Shown: in pieces, positions 42,128 to 50,755 of the stretch | How positions within the stretch are numbered: position 1 is the first letter of the stretch | Layout: each line of letters begins with the position of its first letter | Source: Sulfurovum sp. NBC37-1 | GTDB lineage: Bacteria > Campylobacterota > Campylobacteria > Campylobacterales > Sulfurovaceae | Reading direction: 5' to 3' | Length of the DNA: 64,000 nucleotides | Assembly: GCF_000010345.1 (NCBI RefSeq) | Contig: NC_009663.1 | Span: forward strand, 1,364,001 to 1,428,000 | Translations under genes and position numbers: made by a program | Notes under the pieces: model-generated | The model's database searches: none | Told to the model about the DNA's origin: nothing | Seen by the model: only the letters and a program-made list of their open reading frames with translations

Positions 42128-42825
42128 ACATATTCAGTCTCATCAAAGAGGATTTTCTCAATGTCAAAAGAAACGACCCTGCCCTGCACTCAACTTTTGA
42201 ACTCTTTTTCAACTATCCGGGCCTCTGGGCACTCTTTTTTTACCGTATCGCACATTCGCTGTACGGCAAAGGCTTGAGATTTCTACCACGATTCATTTCA
42301 GCCATTGGACTCTTCCTCACCACGATCGACATACACCCCGCGGCCACATTGGGAAGAAGGGTCTTCATTGACCATGGTGTCGGCGTAGTCATCGGTGAAA
42401 CAACCGTCATCGGAAACGATGTGATCATCTACCAGCAAGTCACACTCGGCGGTGTGAGCACCAGCAAAGGAAAACGCCACCCAACACTGGGGAACAATGT
42501 CGTCATCGGGGCAGGCTCCAAAATTCTGGGCAACATTACTATCGGTGAAAATTCCAAGGTCGGAGCCAATTCCGTGGTCGTGAAAGATGTCCCTGCGGAC
42601 TCGACCGCCATCGGTATCCCTGCACGTGTACTCAAAAGAGGCTATGACAAGACACCACTGAGCCACAACAAAATCCCCGACGTCAACAAAGAGATCTTCG
42701 AATACCTCCTCAAGCGTATCGAAGTACTTGAGGATGCACTGCCAAAGACCAAGCAGAAAGATATCAAAAAGAAAGACCACAAACTCGAAGAGCTGTATGA
42801 CAACTTCATTCACAGTATGGAATAA
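42124..42825 (+). CDS. cysE: Serine O-acetyltransferase
   Basis: 233 residues; acetyl-CoA plus serine to O-acetylserine, the step before cysteine synthase. Helical N-terminus, then left-handed beta-helix hexapeptide repeats: [100 protein letters not shown], including the catalytic His in DHG and the GKRHP loop. The C-terminal extension (about residues 175-233, Lys-rich) is longer than in many homologues. Overlap with speA suggests joint control of cysteine and polyamine supply, an unusual pairing. Confidence 0.93.
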   Translation: MNIFSLIKEDFLNVKRNDPALHSTFELFFNYPGLWALFFYRIAHSLYGKGLRFLPRFISAIGLFLTTIDIHPAATLGRRVFIDHGVGVVIGETTVIGNDVIIYQQVTLGGVSTSKGKRHPTLGNNVVIGAGSKILGNITIGENSKVGANSVVVKDVPADSTAIGIPARVLKRGYDKTPLSHNKIPDVNKEIFEYLLKRIEVLEDALPKTKQKDIKKKDHKLEELYDNFIHSME

Positions 42826-42874
42826 AGAGTTACTGCATTCAACTCTTTTGAGAACTTTCTAAACCACTTTTGGC

Positions 42875-42880
42875 TATAAT
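42875..42880 (+). promoter_or_regulatory. -10 element of the aminotransferase gene
   Basis: TATAAT in TTTGGCTATAATAATTG, 29 bases before the ATG at 42909. No clear -35. Confidence 0.5.
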
Positions 42881-42908
42881 AATTGAATTTATTTTTAAGG
42901 GTTATAAC

Positions 42909-44081
42909 ATGTTATCAAACCGTATACAGACACTCTCATCATCATTGACCATCGCCATCTCTTCACTGGCGAGAGATCTAAAGAACTCAGGCAAAGATGT
43001 TCTGAGCTTTTCTGCAGGTGAACCGGATTTCGGTACCCCAAGACGCATCAAGGACGAGGCGATCAAAGCGATCAACGAAGGATTTACGCAATATACGGCC
43101 GTACCGGGTATCCCCGAACTGCTTGAGGCGATTGCCGGCAAACTCAAAAGAGACAACGGGCTTGAATATGCGCCGTCTGATATTATTGCCAGCAACGGTG
43201 CGAAACATTCACTTTTCAACCTCTGTCAGGCACTCATCAATGAAGGTGACGAAGTGATCATCCCTGCTCCTTACTGGGTCACCTACCCCGAACAGGTCAA
43301 ATACTCACAGGGGGTTCCAGTCATTATCGAGACTGATGAGAGGAATAGCTTCAAGATCACCGCAAAGCAGCTGAAAGAGGCGATCACACCCAAAACAAAA
43401 ATGCTTATCCTGACCACACCGTCCAACCCTACGGGATCGGTCTATTCCAGGGCAGAGCTCGAAGCGATTGGAGAGGCACTCAAAGGCACCGAGATCATCG
43501 TAGCCAGTGATGAAATGTATGAGAAACTTGTTTACGGTGTTGAATTTACCGCTGCAGCAAGCATCTCCGAAGACATGTTCCAAAGAACGGTCACCATCAA
43601 CGGCCTGAGCAAATCTGTCGCAATGACAGGCTGGCGTTTCGGCTACCTCGCTTCCCCGAACAAGGAGCTGATCTCTGTCATGAACAAACTGCAGAGCCAA
43701 AGTACCTCCAACATCAACTCCATTACCCAGAAAGCGGCGATCCCGGCACTCAACGGTGAAGTCGATGATGAAATTGAAATGATGCGTACCGCATTCGAGG
43801 CAAGAGCAAAAGAAGCGACTGAACTGATGAATGAGATCCATGGCCTGAGCGTAGTCAAACCCGAAGGTGCCTTCTACCTCTTCGTGAATATCAAAGACAT
43901 CAGCAACGATTCCATCACTTTCTGCAAAGAACTACTTCAGGATGTCGGCGTGGCAGTTGTTCCGGGTATCGGATTCGGATCGGAAGGTTATTTCAGGTTT
44001 TCCTTTGCAACAGATATTTCAACCATCCGTGAAGGGATCAGACGTATCGAAAAATTCGTCAAGAGCAAACAGCAGGCATAA
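42909..44081 (+). CDS. aspC: Aspartate aminotransferase (class I, PLP)
   Basis: 390 residues from the ATG at 42909 with AAGGGT 7 bases upstream; the frame is open to 42870 without a ribosome site. PLP-lysine motif INGLSKSVAMTGWRFGYLA (Lys in SKS), SAGEPDFGTPRRIKDEAI at the N-terminus, VIIPAPYWVTYPEQV, ILTTPSNPTGSVYSRAELEAI and ASDEMYEKLVYG, and the C-terminal VPGIGFGSEGYFRFSFA with the substrate Arg. The subgroup I-gamma pattern is that of prokaryotic aspartate/prephenate aminotransferases. Single gene. Confidence 0.94.
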   Translation: MLSNRIQTLSSSLTIAISSLARDLKNSGKDVLSFSAGEPDFGTPRRIKDEAIKAINEGFTQYTAVPGIPELLEAIAGKLKRDNGLEYAPSDIIASNGAKHSLFNLCQALINEGDEVIIPAPYWVTYPEQVKYSQGVPVIIETDERNSFKITAKQLKEAITPKTKMLILTTPSNPTGSVYSRAELEAIGEALKGTEIIVASDEMYEKLVYGVEFTAAASISEDMFQRTVTINGLSKSVAMTGWRFGYLASPNKELISVMNKLQSQSTSNINSITQKAAIPALNGEVDDEIEMMRTAFEARAKEATELMNEIHGLSVVKPEGAFYLFVNIKDISNDSITFCKELLQDVGVAVVPGIGFGSEGYFRFSFATDISTIREGIRRIEKFVKSKQQA

Positions 44082-44142
44082 ACACACCTCTTATGGCGGC
44101 ACATTGCCGTCTTTTTCCTTTTACACACGAAGGCTGCTGTCC

Positions 44143-46260
44143 ATGAAATTTTTTCTAAAACGCTCACTGTTACCACTGCTTCTTTTTACCCATACGCTCC
44201 ATGCCGACATCAATGCATCACAAACCACGGTTGCAGATCTTCCTAAAGCGATCGATCTCTCCCTGGTCATCAGCGGCGGTGTCAGTCTCGGTGCCTATGA
44301 AGCAGGGTACAACTGGGCTCTGATCAAAATGATCTCGAAGATCAAAAGTATGAATGTGGACATCCGACCGGATCTTCTCTCTGTCGCAGGCGCTTCCGCT
44401 GGTTCCATCAATACCCTTCTGAGCGCCATGTACTGGTGTCAGAAAGAGAGTGTACCCTACCAGAACCGTGTCGACGACAACCTTTTTTATGAGACCTGGG
44501 TCCATCTTGGACTTGAGGACCTTATCATTGAAGGAGCGGATCCGGACAACCACAGCACACTTTTTACAAGAAAACCCCTGGTCAAAAAAGCCCAAAAGAT
44601 CATGCAGCATATGAAAAAGCCTGTTTTCAGAGAAGGGTGCGAGATCCCTATGGCATTCGCCGTGACAAAAGTCACCCCTATCGTTGAGGAGTATCAGGGG
44701 ATCAAGATCAAGAATCAGGCCTTTTCCGTACCTCTTACCTTCAAGGTCACACAGGGAAGAGTCAGCATAATAAACAGGAAAATGCCTCCAAGTACCGCCT
44801 TTTACATCTCTATTCCCGGTATAGAAAAGGATACGGCAAAGATCACGGATGTACTCTTCGCTTCATCTGCGTTTCCGGGTGCATTCCAGCAGGTCAAACT
44901 GCGCTATGAATACAAAGGAAAGATCGCTTCGGAGTACTTCATAGACGGCGGTACCTACAACAATGTACCTCTGCAGCAGGCTACGGAACTCGCCCCTGAA
45001 GCAAAGCTCTTTCTATACATGGACCCCAGCAATTTGCGACATCAGCCCCAATTCAATACAAAACACAAAAAGGAAGAAACTCCTGTCGGTTTCCTGAGTG
45101 CCAATCTTTCTCCTCTGACCACCACTGTCGACATCTATCAACAGATGACCCTTTATCAGGCTATCAATCTCTACTTCAAACCCTACCCGGACAGGAAACT
45201 GCTGCTCTCTTCACGTTACCACCCCCTTACCGCCGGATTTCTGGAGCATTTCGGCGCATTCCTGGATGAAAACTTCAGGCTTTATGACTACCATGTAGGT
45301 GTCTATGATGCCATCTACAATCTTGCGCAGCGTCTCAGACAGCGCGGCGACTTCCCCCATCTTACACAGGTGGAGGTCATGGACCGCATCATGCGGCATC
45401 TGTCACTTGAGAAGAACCGTGAAGCGATCACTGCCTACCGCTTTTTCCTCGCTACAGAGTTCAAACAGGGAAAAATAGAGAAAGACAACCGCTACGCCGC
45501 CATCTATTATGCTTTTGATCTCAATGTCCCCGAAAGTGAACGCTATACACTCAAGACATTCACCCGTTTTCTCAGCAGCCTCGATATGCGTTATCTGCCG
45601 GTCAAAAAGGATTCTTTCCTGGCGGAGGCACGCAAAGATGTCAATCACTGGGCAAAGAGACCGCTGAGAGTACTGACAAACCGCATCACCACGCTGGAGA
45701 ACGAACGTGCCGAAAAGTATCCCGGGTACAAGTCAATTGCAAAAAGCATCAGTATCGCTGCCTGGGGAAGCTCCTCTCTGATTAAAAAGAAAGAAGGCTG
45801 GGATGTCTTCCCTATGAACGCGCCCTACGACAAAGAACATGCAGCCTACAGAACCGCTCTGCGCCTCCTCCCCTCTGAGATCGCTACCGACACGGTCAAT
45901 GGCGGCGTCAGTCTCGGCTACAGTGTCTACTGGTATAAAGAAATGGGGCTGCTCAGCGGTTTTGAGTTCAAACCATCCTATACCTTCAATGAAAATGACG
46001 GTGATTTTGTCCGAATGGACATTAATGCCTTTAGCGAATACAATGATTTTGTCAAATTCGGAATCGGTGCAAGCGGTTTTGGGAACGTACAAGGCAAGTT
46101 CTATGACAGAGACACGGCTTTCGGCATGAATGCCTATGTGGACGTCATGGATATCTTCAGGCTCACTTATGTCAGACGCTATGGAGATATACAGGACAAA
46201 CGTTATTTCTTACTGGGCATCGAGAACATACCAAGTCTTATCTACTGGCTGACCCGATAA
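44143..46260 (+). CDS. Exported patatin-like phospholipase
   Basis: 705 residues from the ATG at 44143, where GAAGG lies upstream and a signal peptide begins (MKFFLKRSLLPLLLFTHTLHA); the frame is open 67 codons earlier but that would overlap aspC by 140 bases. Patatin core: oxyanion loop SGGVSLGAYEAG, catalytic Ser in GASAGS (near residue 85), and the Asp in FIDGGTYNNVPL, forming the Ser-Asp dyad. The C-terminal third (about residues 560-705) ends with alternating aromatic strands and WLTR, like an outer-membrane barrel or surface-antigen-like domain. Could act on phospholipids in the outer membrane, or on host or prey membranes. Confidence 0.88.
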   Translation: MKFFLKRSLLPLLLFTHTLHADINASQTTVADLPKAIDLSLVISGGVSLGAYEAGYNWALIKMISKIKSMNVDIRPDLLSVAGASAGSINTLLSAMYWCQKESVPYQNRVDDNLFYETWVHLGLEDLIIEGADPDNHSTLFTRKPLVKKAQKIMQHMKKPVFREGCEIPMAFAVTKVTPIVEEYQGIKIKNQAFSVPLTFKVTQGRVSIINRKMPPSTAFYISIPGIEKDTAKITDVLFASSAFPGAFQQVKLRYEYKGKIASEYFIDGGTYNNVPLQQATELAPEAKLFLYMDPSNLRHQPQFNTKHKKEETPVGFLSANLSPLTTTVDIYQQMTLYQAINLYFKPYPDRKLLLSSRYHPLTAGFLEHFGAFLDENFRLYDYHVGVYDAIYNLAQRLRQRGDFPHLTQVEVMDRIMRHLSLEKNREAITAYRFFLATEFKQGKIEKDNRYAAIYYAFDLNVPESERYTLKTFTRFLSSLDMRYLPVKKDSFLAEARKDVNHWAKRPLRVLTNRITTLENERAEKYPGYKSIAKSISIAAWGSSSLIKKKEGWDVFPMNAPYDKEHAAYRTALRLLPSEIATDTVNGGVSLGYSVYWYKEMGLLSGFEFKPSYTFNENDGDFVRMDINAFSEYNDFVKFGIGASGFGNVQGKFYDRDTAFGMNAYVDVMDIFRLTYVRRYGDIQDKRYFLLGIENIPSLIYWLTR

Positions 46261-46267
46261 CCCAAAT

Positions 46268-46822
46268 CTATCTTTTCTTTGTGAAGTGTGTCATCACATA
46301 CCAGAGGGAGCCCAGGAATGCTACGGCTACCAGAGGTGCTATCCAGGGTTTTTCCTGTACATAGCTGAACATCGAAATGATCGTTTCACTCGCATAGTAG
46401 GCACTTAACCCTATTGTCAGAATAAAAATTATGGTTGCAAATATATTAAAGAATATAAACTTTTTAAAATCAAACTTGGACAGTGCCATGGAGATGGGTA
46501 CAAGCGTCTTTACCCCGTACAGAAACTTTTGTATAAAGATCGCTGCAATACCGTATTTACGCATGATGAGCGTAGCAAGGGCTATCTTGCGTTTATGTTT
46601 GGCAAAATACGGTCGAATGTCTTTCTTATGGTATTTTCCAAGGTAAAAGAGAAAGTTGTCACCCATAAAGTTCGCCACCATCGCCACGACTAGTGCCGTG
46701 GTCAGGTCCATATGTCCCATGTATGAAAATACACCTGCCGCAGCCACAATGAAAAGAGAACCACCGAAAGAAAAAAAGGCTACAGCCAGATATCCCCAGG
46801 TCTCCAGTGAAGAAAAATCCAT
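46268..46822 (-). CDS. DedA-family membrane protein
   Basis: 184 residues with four to five transmembrane helices. GGSLFIVAAAGVFSYMGHMDLTTALVVAMVANFMGDNFLFYLGKYH and the loop ...RKYGIAAIFIQKFLYGVKTLVPISMALSKFDFKKFIFFNIFAT match the DedA/SNARE-associated family, in which a G-x-x-x-[FY]-x-x-R-[FV]-x-x-G-x-R motif usually occurs; here it reads IFIQKFLYGVKTLVPI, with the second Arg changed to Lys. DedA proteins flip undecaprenyl phosphate or related lipids. Convergent with the patatin gene, 7 bases apart. Confidence 0.88.
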   Translation of the reverse strand: MDFSSLETWGYLAVAFFSFGGSLFIVAAAGVFSYMGHMDLTTALVVAMVANFMGDNFLFYLGKYHKKDIRPYFAKHKRKIALATLIMRKYGIAAIFIQKFLYGVKTLVPISMALSKFDFKKFIFFNIFATIIFILTIGLSAYYASETIISMFSYVQEKPWIAPLVAVAFLGSLWYVMTHFTKKR

Positions 46823-46955
46823 TATTGTTCCTACATTTTTATTGATGAATCATATCCAAATATCATTAATGGGTAAGCATAAGGACCCCTTTAAATGAAA
46901 TGTTTCCCTGGTGCCGTCAGGGGACAGCACCCTACAATCATACGAAAGTATATGC

Positions 46956-46961
46956 TATAAT
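46956..46961 (+). promoter_or_regulatory. -10 element just before the AEC transporter ATG
   Basis: TATAAT at 46956-46961 stands 7 bases before the ATG at 46969. A transcript initiated at the usual distance would begin at about the start codon. Confidence 0.45.
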
Positions 46962-46968
46962 CACATTC

Positions 46969-47883
46969 ATGATAAGCACACTTCTCTCCATCATATTTGT
47001 CTATGTCTTCATTGTCCTGGGCTACATGGCCAAACGCATTTTCAAAGAAGACATGAGCACCAAAACACTTACACTCATGTCCGTATACTTCCTGCAGCCC
47101 TTTGTCACCGTCTGGGGATTCAGTACAGCCAAACTGCATATGGAACATATCTATGTGCCGCTGCTTTATCTGGCGATCATCTTCATCCTGCTGCTCCCCA
47201 CAATCATTCTCGGCAGATTAATATTTATAGATATCAAAAATCGAGCCATCTTCTCCATTGCCGGTTTTGTGGGCAATACAGGTAATATAGGCATACCTCT
47301 GGGCATTGCACTCTTTGGAGAGCAGAGCGTCATCTATACCACCCTCATCAACATTGCCAATGTCTTTGTGGTCTACATCATCGGGGTTTACATCTATTCA
47401 CGTGGATCATTCAGTATCAGGGACTCCCTGTTCAATATTATCAAGATCCCCATCATCCCCGCATCAATCATTGCTATATTTATAAATATTAACAATATAC
47501 AGCTTTCCTCCCAGATCGAAGAGTTCCTCAAGATGGGCGCCTATGCAGGCATTGTGCTTCAACTTTTCCTGCTGGGCACTTTCCTGCAGGGCATACGCAT
47601 CAGAGAGTTGCATCCCAAACTCTTTCTGGGAACGGTCAGCCAGAAGTTCATTCTTATCCCGGCAGCCACGGCACTCATCCTCAACCTGACCGACCTGCCG
47701 CTTTTCGTACAGGGGGTCATCTTCATGGAGATGATGACCCCGCTTGCCGTGGCCAACATCAATCTCGCTTCCCTCTACGACTGCAAACCCAAAGATGTCA
47801 CCTCTCTCATACTCATCACTACCCTGCTCTTCATCCCCATACTTTTTGTACTCACTTATATCATAAATCATTATTACCTTTAG
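46969..47883 (+). CDS. AEC-family (auxin efflux carrier-like) permease
   Basis: 304 residues from the ATG at 46969, with about ten transmembrane helices in two halves. IVLGYMAKRIFKEDMSTKTLTLMSVYFLQPFVTVWGF at the N-terminus, FVGNTGNIGIPLGIALFGEQSVIYTTLINIANVFVVYIIGVYIYSRG in the middle (the conserved NTGNIGIPL motif) and GVIFMEMMTPLAVANINLASLYDCKPKDVTSLILITTLLFIPILFVLTYII at the end are all AEC features. Known bacterial members carry malate, malonate or related acids. The frame is open upstream to 46900, but translation there has no ribosome site. Possibly leaderless. Confidence 0.86.
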   Translation: MISTLLSIIFVYVFIVLGYMAKRIFKEDMSTKTLTLMSVYFLQPFVTVWGFSTAKLHMEHIYVPLLYLAIIFILLLPTIILGRLIFIDIKNRAIFSIAGFVGNTGNIGIPLGIALFGEQSVIYTTLINIANVFVVYIIGVYIYSRGSFSIRDSLFNIIKIPIIPASIIAIFININNIQLSSQIEEFLKMGAYAGIVLQLFLLGTFLQGIRIRELHPKLFLGTVSQKFILIPAATALILNLTDLPLFVQGVIFMEMMTPLAVANINLASLYDCKPKDVTSLILITTLLFIPILFVLTYIINHYYL

Positions 47884-47897
47884 GGCACCTCTAATAA
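47883..47897. repeat. Solo copy of the GGGyACCTCTAATAA end sequence
   Basis: GGGCACCTCTAATAA at 47883-47897 differs in one base from 36748-36762, the end of the palindromic element near hisS. It begins on the last base of the AEC stop codon, just upstream of the toxin-antitoxin genes. No matching mirrored end is seen in the window. Confidence 0.5.
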
Positions 47898-47957
47898 TTT
47901 AATACCAAATTAAAACTAAATTCAGTACAATAAAATAAATAATAGAAAGGGTACCGT

Positions 47958-48230
47958 ATGAATTTAAGTCAGGATATTAAACCGATCAGTTTTCTCAAAG
48001 CCAAAACAGCCGATGTCATCAACACAGTCACAGAGACCCAAAGAAGTATGATCATCACACAGAATGGCGAAGCAAAGGCGGTTGTACAGGATATAAAAAG
48101 TTATGAAAATTTGCAGAACAGCCTTGCTCTGCTGAAAATGATCATCAAAAGTGAACGAGAGATACGGGAAGGCAAACTCATCAGACAGGCAGAGGTATTT
48201 GATCAGATAGAAGAAAAATACTTTAAGTAA
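47958..48230 (+). CDS. Phd/YefM-type antitoxin
   Basis: 90 residues: NLSQDIKPISFLKAKTADVINTVTETQRSMIITQNGEAKAVVQDIKSYENLQNSLALLKMIIKSEREIREG. The N-terminal DNA-binding (LKAK... and ITQNGEAKAVV) pattern is that of Phd/YefM antitoxins, and the disordered acidic-basic tail should wrap the toxin. It lies 5 bases before the ParE/RelE-type gene. A TTTAAT/ATTAAA inverted repeat (about 47897-47912) just upstream is a candidate autoregulatory operator. Confidence 0.88.
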   Translation: MNLSQDIKPISFLKAKTADVINTVTETQRSMIITQNGEAKAVVQDIKSYENLQNSLALLKMIIKSEREIREGKLIRQAEVFDQIEEKYFK

Positions 48231-48235
48231 GCCGC

Positions 48236-48571
48236 ATGAAGAATTATGAAGTCCTATGGACCAAAGAGGCTTCTCTTGACTTGGAGAATATTATTGGCTA
48301 CATTTACGAAGAGAGTCATACGATTGCAAAAGAGGTGTACCTTGCTATCAAAGAGCACTGTTCCACCCTGGAGTATTTCCCCCTGAGAGGGAGAGTGGTC
48401 CCCGAAATGAAAACACTGGGCATTCTCGATTACAGGGAGCTTATCTATCAACGATGGCGTATAATATACACCATGGAAGCGCAAAATGTCTATCTGCTTC
48501 TTATCATTGACAGCAGGCAGGATATGCAGGAACAGCTAATAACCCGTTTTATCAATTCAGAACTTAAATAG
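48236..48571 (+). CDS. ParE/RelE-superfamily toxin
   Basis: 111 residues: NYEVLWTKEASLDLENIIGYIYEESHTIAKEVYLAIKEHCSTLEYFPLRGRVVPEMKTLGILDYRELIYQRWRIIYTMEAQNVYLLLIIDSRQDMQ. The ParE-like fold with two N-terminal helices and a sheet, carrying YRELIYQRWRIIYTME and the DSRQD end, fits both RelE (mRNA cleavage) and ParE (gyrase) toxins; the RVVPE and LIY.RWRI pattern leans to ParE. Only 9 bases before the carboxynorspermidine dehydrogenase gene, so it may read through into it. Confidence 0.87.
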   Translation: MKNYEVLWTKEASLDLENIIGYIYEESHTIAKEVYLAIKEHCSTLEYFPLRGRVVPEMKTLGILDYRELIYQRWRIIYTMEAQNVYLLLIIDSRQDMQEQLITRFINSELK

Positions 48572-48580
48572 GAGTCAACT

Positions 48581-49819
48581 ATGGTATCTACTAAAAAAAC
48601 CCTTATCATCGGTGCCGGCGGCGTTGGTAACGTCGTGGCGTTCAAATGTGCCATGAATGCCGATACTTTCGGGGAGATCACTCTGGCAAGCCGGACACTT
48701 ACTAAATGTGATGACATTGCTGCGAACGTCAAAGAGAAGACAGGTGTAGAGATCACAACTGCACAGGTCGATGCGGACTCGGTCCCCGAACTCATAGAGC
48801 TCATCAACCGAACCGGAGCAAACATCGTCATCAACGTCGCGCTCCCCTACCAGGACCTGACCATCATGGATGCCTGCCTGGAGTGCCAAGTCGATTACCT
48901 CGATACCGCCAACTACGAACACCCCGACACTGCCAGTTTCGAATACAAAGAGCAGTGGGCCAGAGATGCGGAATACAGAAAGAGCAATATCATGGCGCTG
49001 CTGGGAAGCGGTTTTGACCCGGGCGTGACCAATGTCTTCTGTGCCTATGCGCAGAAACACTATTTCGACGAGATACATACCATCGACATCCTCGACTGTA
49101 ACGCCGGAGACCACGGCTACCCATTCGCCACCAACTTCAACCCAGAGATCAACCTGCGTGAAGTGAGTGCAAAAGGACGCTACTGGGAAAAAGATGACAA
49201 TGGAGAGGGTAAGTGGATCGAAACGGAACCCATGGAGATCAAGCAGGTCTGGGACTATCCGGAAATAGGCCCCAAAGACTCCTACCTGCTCTATCATGAA
49301 GAGATGGAGAGCCTGGTCAAGCATATAAAGGGTCTCAAACGTATCCGCTTCTTCATGACCTTTGGAGAGAGTTACCTTATGCATATGAAAGCGCTTGAGA
49401 ATGTCGGAATGCTGGGCATTGAACCGGTAGAGCACAAGGGACAGAAGATCGTACCCATCGAATTCCTCAAAACCCTGCTTCCAGACCCGGCAAGCCTCGG
49501 ACCGCGTACCAAAGGCAAGACCAACATCGGTATCTTTGCCAGAGGCATCAAGGACGGTCAGGAGAAGAGCGTCTACATCTACCAGGTCAGCGACCACGAA
49601 AAATGCTACGAAGAGGTCCTCTCTCAAGCAGTGAGCTACACCACGGGCGTTCCTGCAATGATCGGCGCCAAACTGATGCTTGAAGGCATCTGGGAGGGGA
49701 AAGGTGTCTTCAACATGGAACAGTTCAACCCTGACCCCTTCATGGAAGAGCTGAACAGACAGGGACTCCCATGGCAGATTATGGAGAGGGGAGCCAATGA
49801 AGACAGAAGAGTGAAATAG
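48581..49819 (+). CDS. Carboxynorspermidine (carboxyspermidine) dehydrogenase
   Basis: 412 residues, saccharopine-dehydrogenase family. Rossmann start TLIIGAGGVGNVVAFKCAMNADTFGEITLASRT, active-site block INVALPYQDLTIMDACLECQVDYLDTANYE and GSGFDPGVTNVFCAYAQKHYFDEIHTIDILDCNAGDHGYPFATNFNPEINLREV, and C-terminal SYTTGVPAMIGAKLML. This is the pattern I recall from the Campylobacter and Vibrio enzymes that couple aspartate semialdehyde with putrescine or diaminopropane by NADPH reduction. With speA it marks a spermidine route without S-adenosylmethionine decarboxylase. The decarboxylase nspC is not in the window. Confidence 0.92.
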   Translation: MVSTKKTLIIGAGGVGNVVAFKCAMNADTFGEITLASRTLTKCDDIAANVKEKTGVEITTAQVDADSVPELIELINRTGANIVINVALPYQDLTIMDACLECQVDYLDTANYEHPDTASFEYKEQWARDAEYRKSNIMALLGSGFDPGVTNVFCAYAQKHYFDEIHTIDILDCNAGDHGYPFATNFNPEINLREVSAKGRYWEKDDNGEGKWIETEPMEIKQVWDYPEIGPKDSYLLYHEEMESLVKHIKGLKRIRFFMTFGESYLMHMKALENVGMLGIEPVEHKGQKIVPIEFLKTLLPDPASLGPRTKGKTNIGIFARGIKDGQEKSVYIYQVSDHEKCYEEVLSQAVSYTTGVPAMIGAKLMLEGIWEGKGVFNMEQFNPDPFMEELNRQGLPWQIMERGANEDRRVK

Positions 49820-49847
49820 TAGTAATGCTTAAGTAATACACTCATAC

Positions 49848-49853
49848 TATAAT
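49848..49853 (+). promoter_or_regulatory. TATAAT box after carboxynorspermidine dehydrogenase
   Basis: TATAAT in CATACTATAATTTCC. It precedes a short frame (49833-49922 region) that I do not accept as a gene, and the ElyC-like gene begins at 50000. The 180-base gap otherwise holds a second weaker TTATGAT box near 49963. Confidence 0.3.
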
Positions 49854-49999
49854 TTCCAAAAAATTGAGGATAAAAAAGAGGTGGTGAAAGCATTGATAGA
49901 AGAGGCGAAAGAAGAAGAGTAGGTATAAAGTATCGTTCTCAGAATACACAAGAAATTATGTTATGATTTCACAAACGATTCAAAGGCAGACAATACGCT

Positions 50000-50755
50000 A
50001 TGGGATTCATACTGAAAAAAGTCATATCCACTTTTCTAATGCCTCTACCCTTAGGGGTCTTCTTTTTTTTGATGGCCATATTCTTCCTTTCCAGACAAAA
50101 GGTTAGAAGAGCGAAGTCTTTTTTGTATGTCGGTATCATCTGGCTTTTTCTCTTCTCCTATGCACCTTTTGCCAATATACTCTTACACCCGATAGAATCA
50201 GCCTACTCTGCACTTCAGCATGCACCTAAGAACACCCGCTACATCTATGTACTGGGTAATGGACATACCACGGACAGAACACTGCCTATTACGTCTCAGC
50301 TGGCAAGCGAAGCCATTGTCAGACTGAATGAGGGTATCCGGCTCTACAGACAATTGGAAGGGAATGCCACCATCATCCTCTCCGGCTATGAAGGCCTGCA
50401 TGATCCTACTCCACATGCCTTTATGCAAGAGAAACTGGCGACGGCACTGGGCATTGACCCAAAAGACCTTATCTTACGGACGACTGCGAAAGACACTGAG
50501 GAGGAAGCACAGGCAGCCAGACAGATCGCCAAAGACCAGCCTCTTATCCTGGTAACATCCGCTTATCATATGCCAAGGGCCATGGGTTGGTTTGAAAAAG
50601 AGGGTCTGCACCCCGTACCCGCACCAACCTACCATCAAGCCAGCCTACAGAACCAGGACTACTTTGGTATTTTCTCCGCAGATGCGCTAAGAAAATCAAC
50701 CATTGCCTTTCATGAACTTTTTGGCTCCCTGTGGCAAAAAGTAAAAGGAGTATAG
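50000..50755 (+). CDS. ElyC-like DUF218/YdcF membrane protein
   Basis: 251 residues: two N-terminal helices (about 12-32 and 38-62), then a periplasmic DUF218 domain with YIYVLGNGHTTDRTLPITSQLASEAIVRLNEGIRLYRQLEGNATIILSGYEG and ILRTTAKDTEEEAQAARQIAKDQPLILVTSAYHMPRAMGWFEKEGLHPVPAPT, the classical VTSxYHMPRA motif. ElyC in E. coli affects lipid-carrier use in envelope synthesis. Its stop is directly followed by GTG of the DUF2461 gene. Confidence 0.88.
   Translation: MGFILKKVISTFLMPLPLGVFFFLMAIFFLSRQKVRRAKSFLYVGIIWLFLFSYAPFANILLHPIESAYSALQHAPKNTRYIYVLGNGHTTDRTLPITSQLASEAIVRLNEGIRLYRQLEGNATIILSGYEGLHDPTPHAFMQEKLATALGIDPKDLILRTTAKDTEEEAQAARQIAKDQPLILVTSAYHMPRAMGWFEKEGLHPVPAPTYHQASLQNQDYFGIFSADALRKSTIAFHELFGSLWQKVKGV

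Noticed and set aside
43942-44142. Upstream extension of the patatin frame by 67 codons
   Set aside because: It would overlap aspC by 140 bases and push the signal peptide into the interior; ATG at 44143 has a ribosome site and opens the signal directly.
49833-49922. Short frame ending in VVKALIEEAKEEE before the ElyC-like gene
   Set aside because: No in-frame ATG and only GTG codons at poor spacing to a GAGGA; acidic helix-like ending is suggestive but not enough to call a gene.
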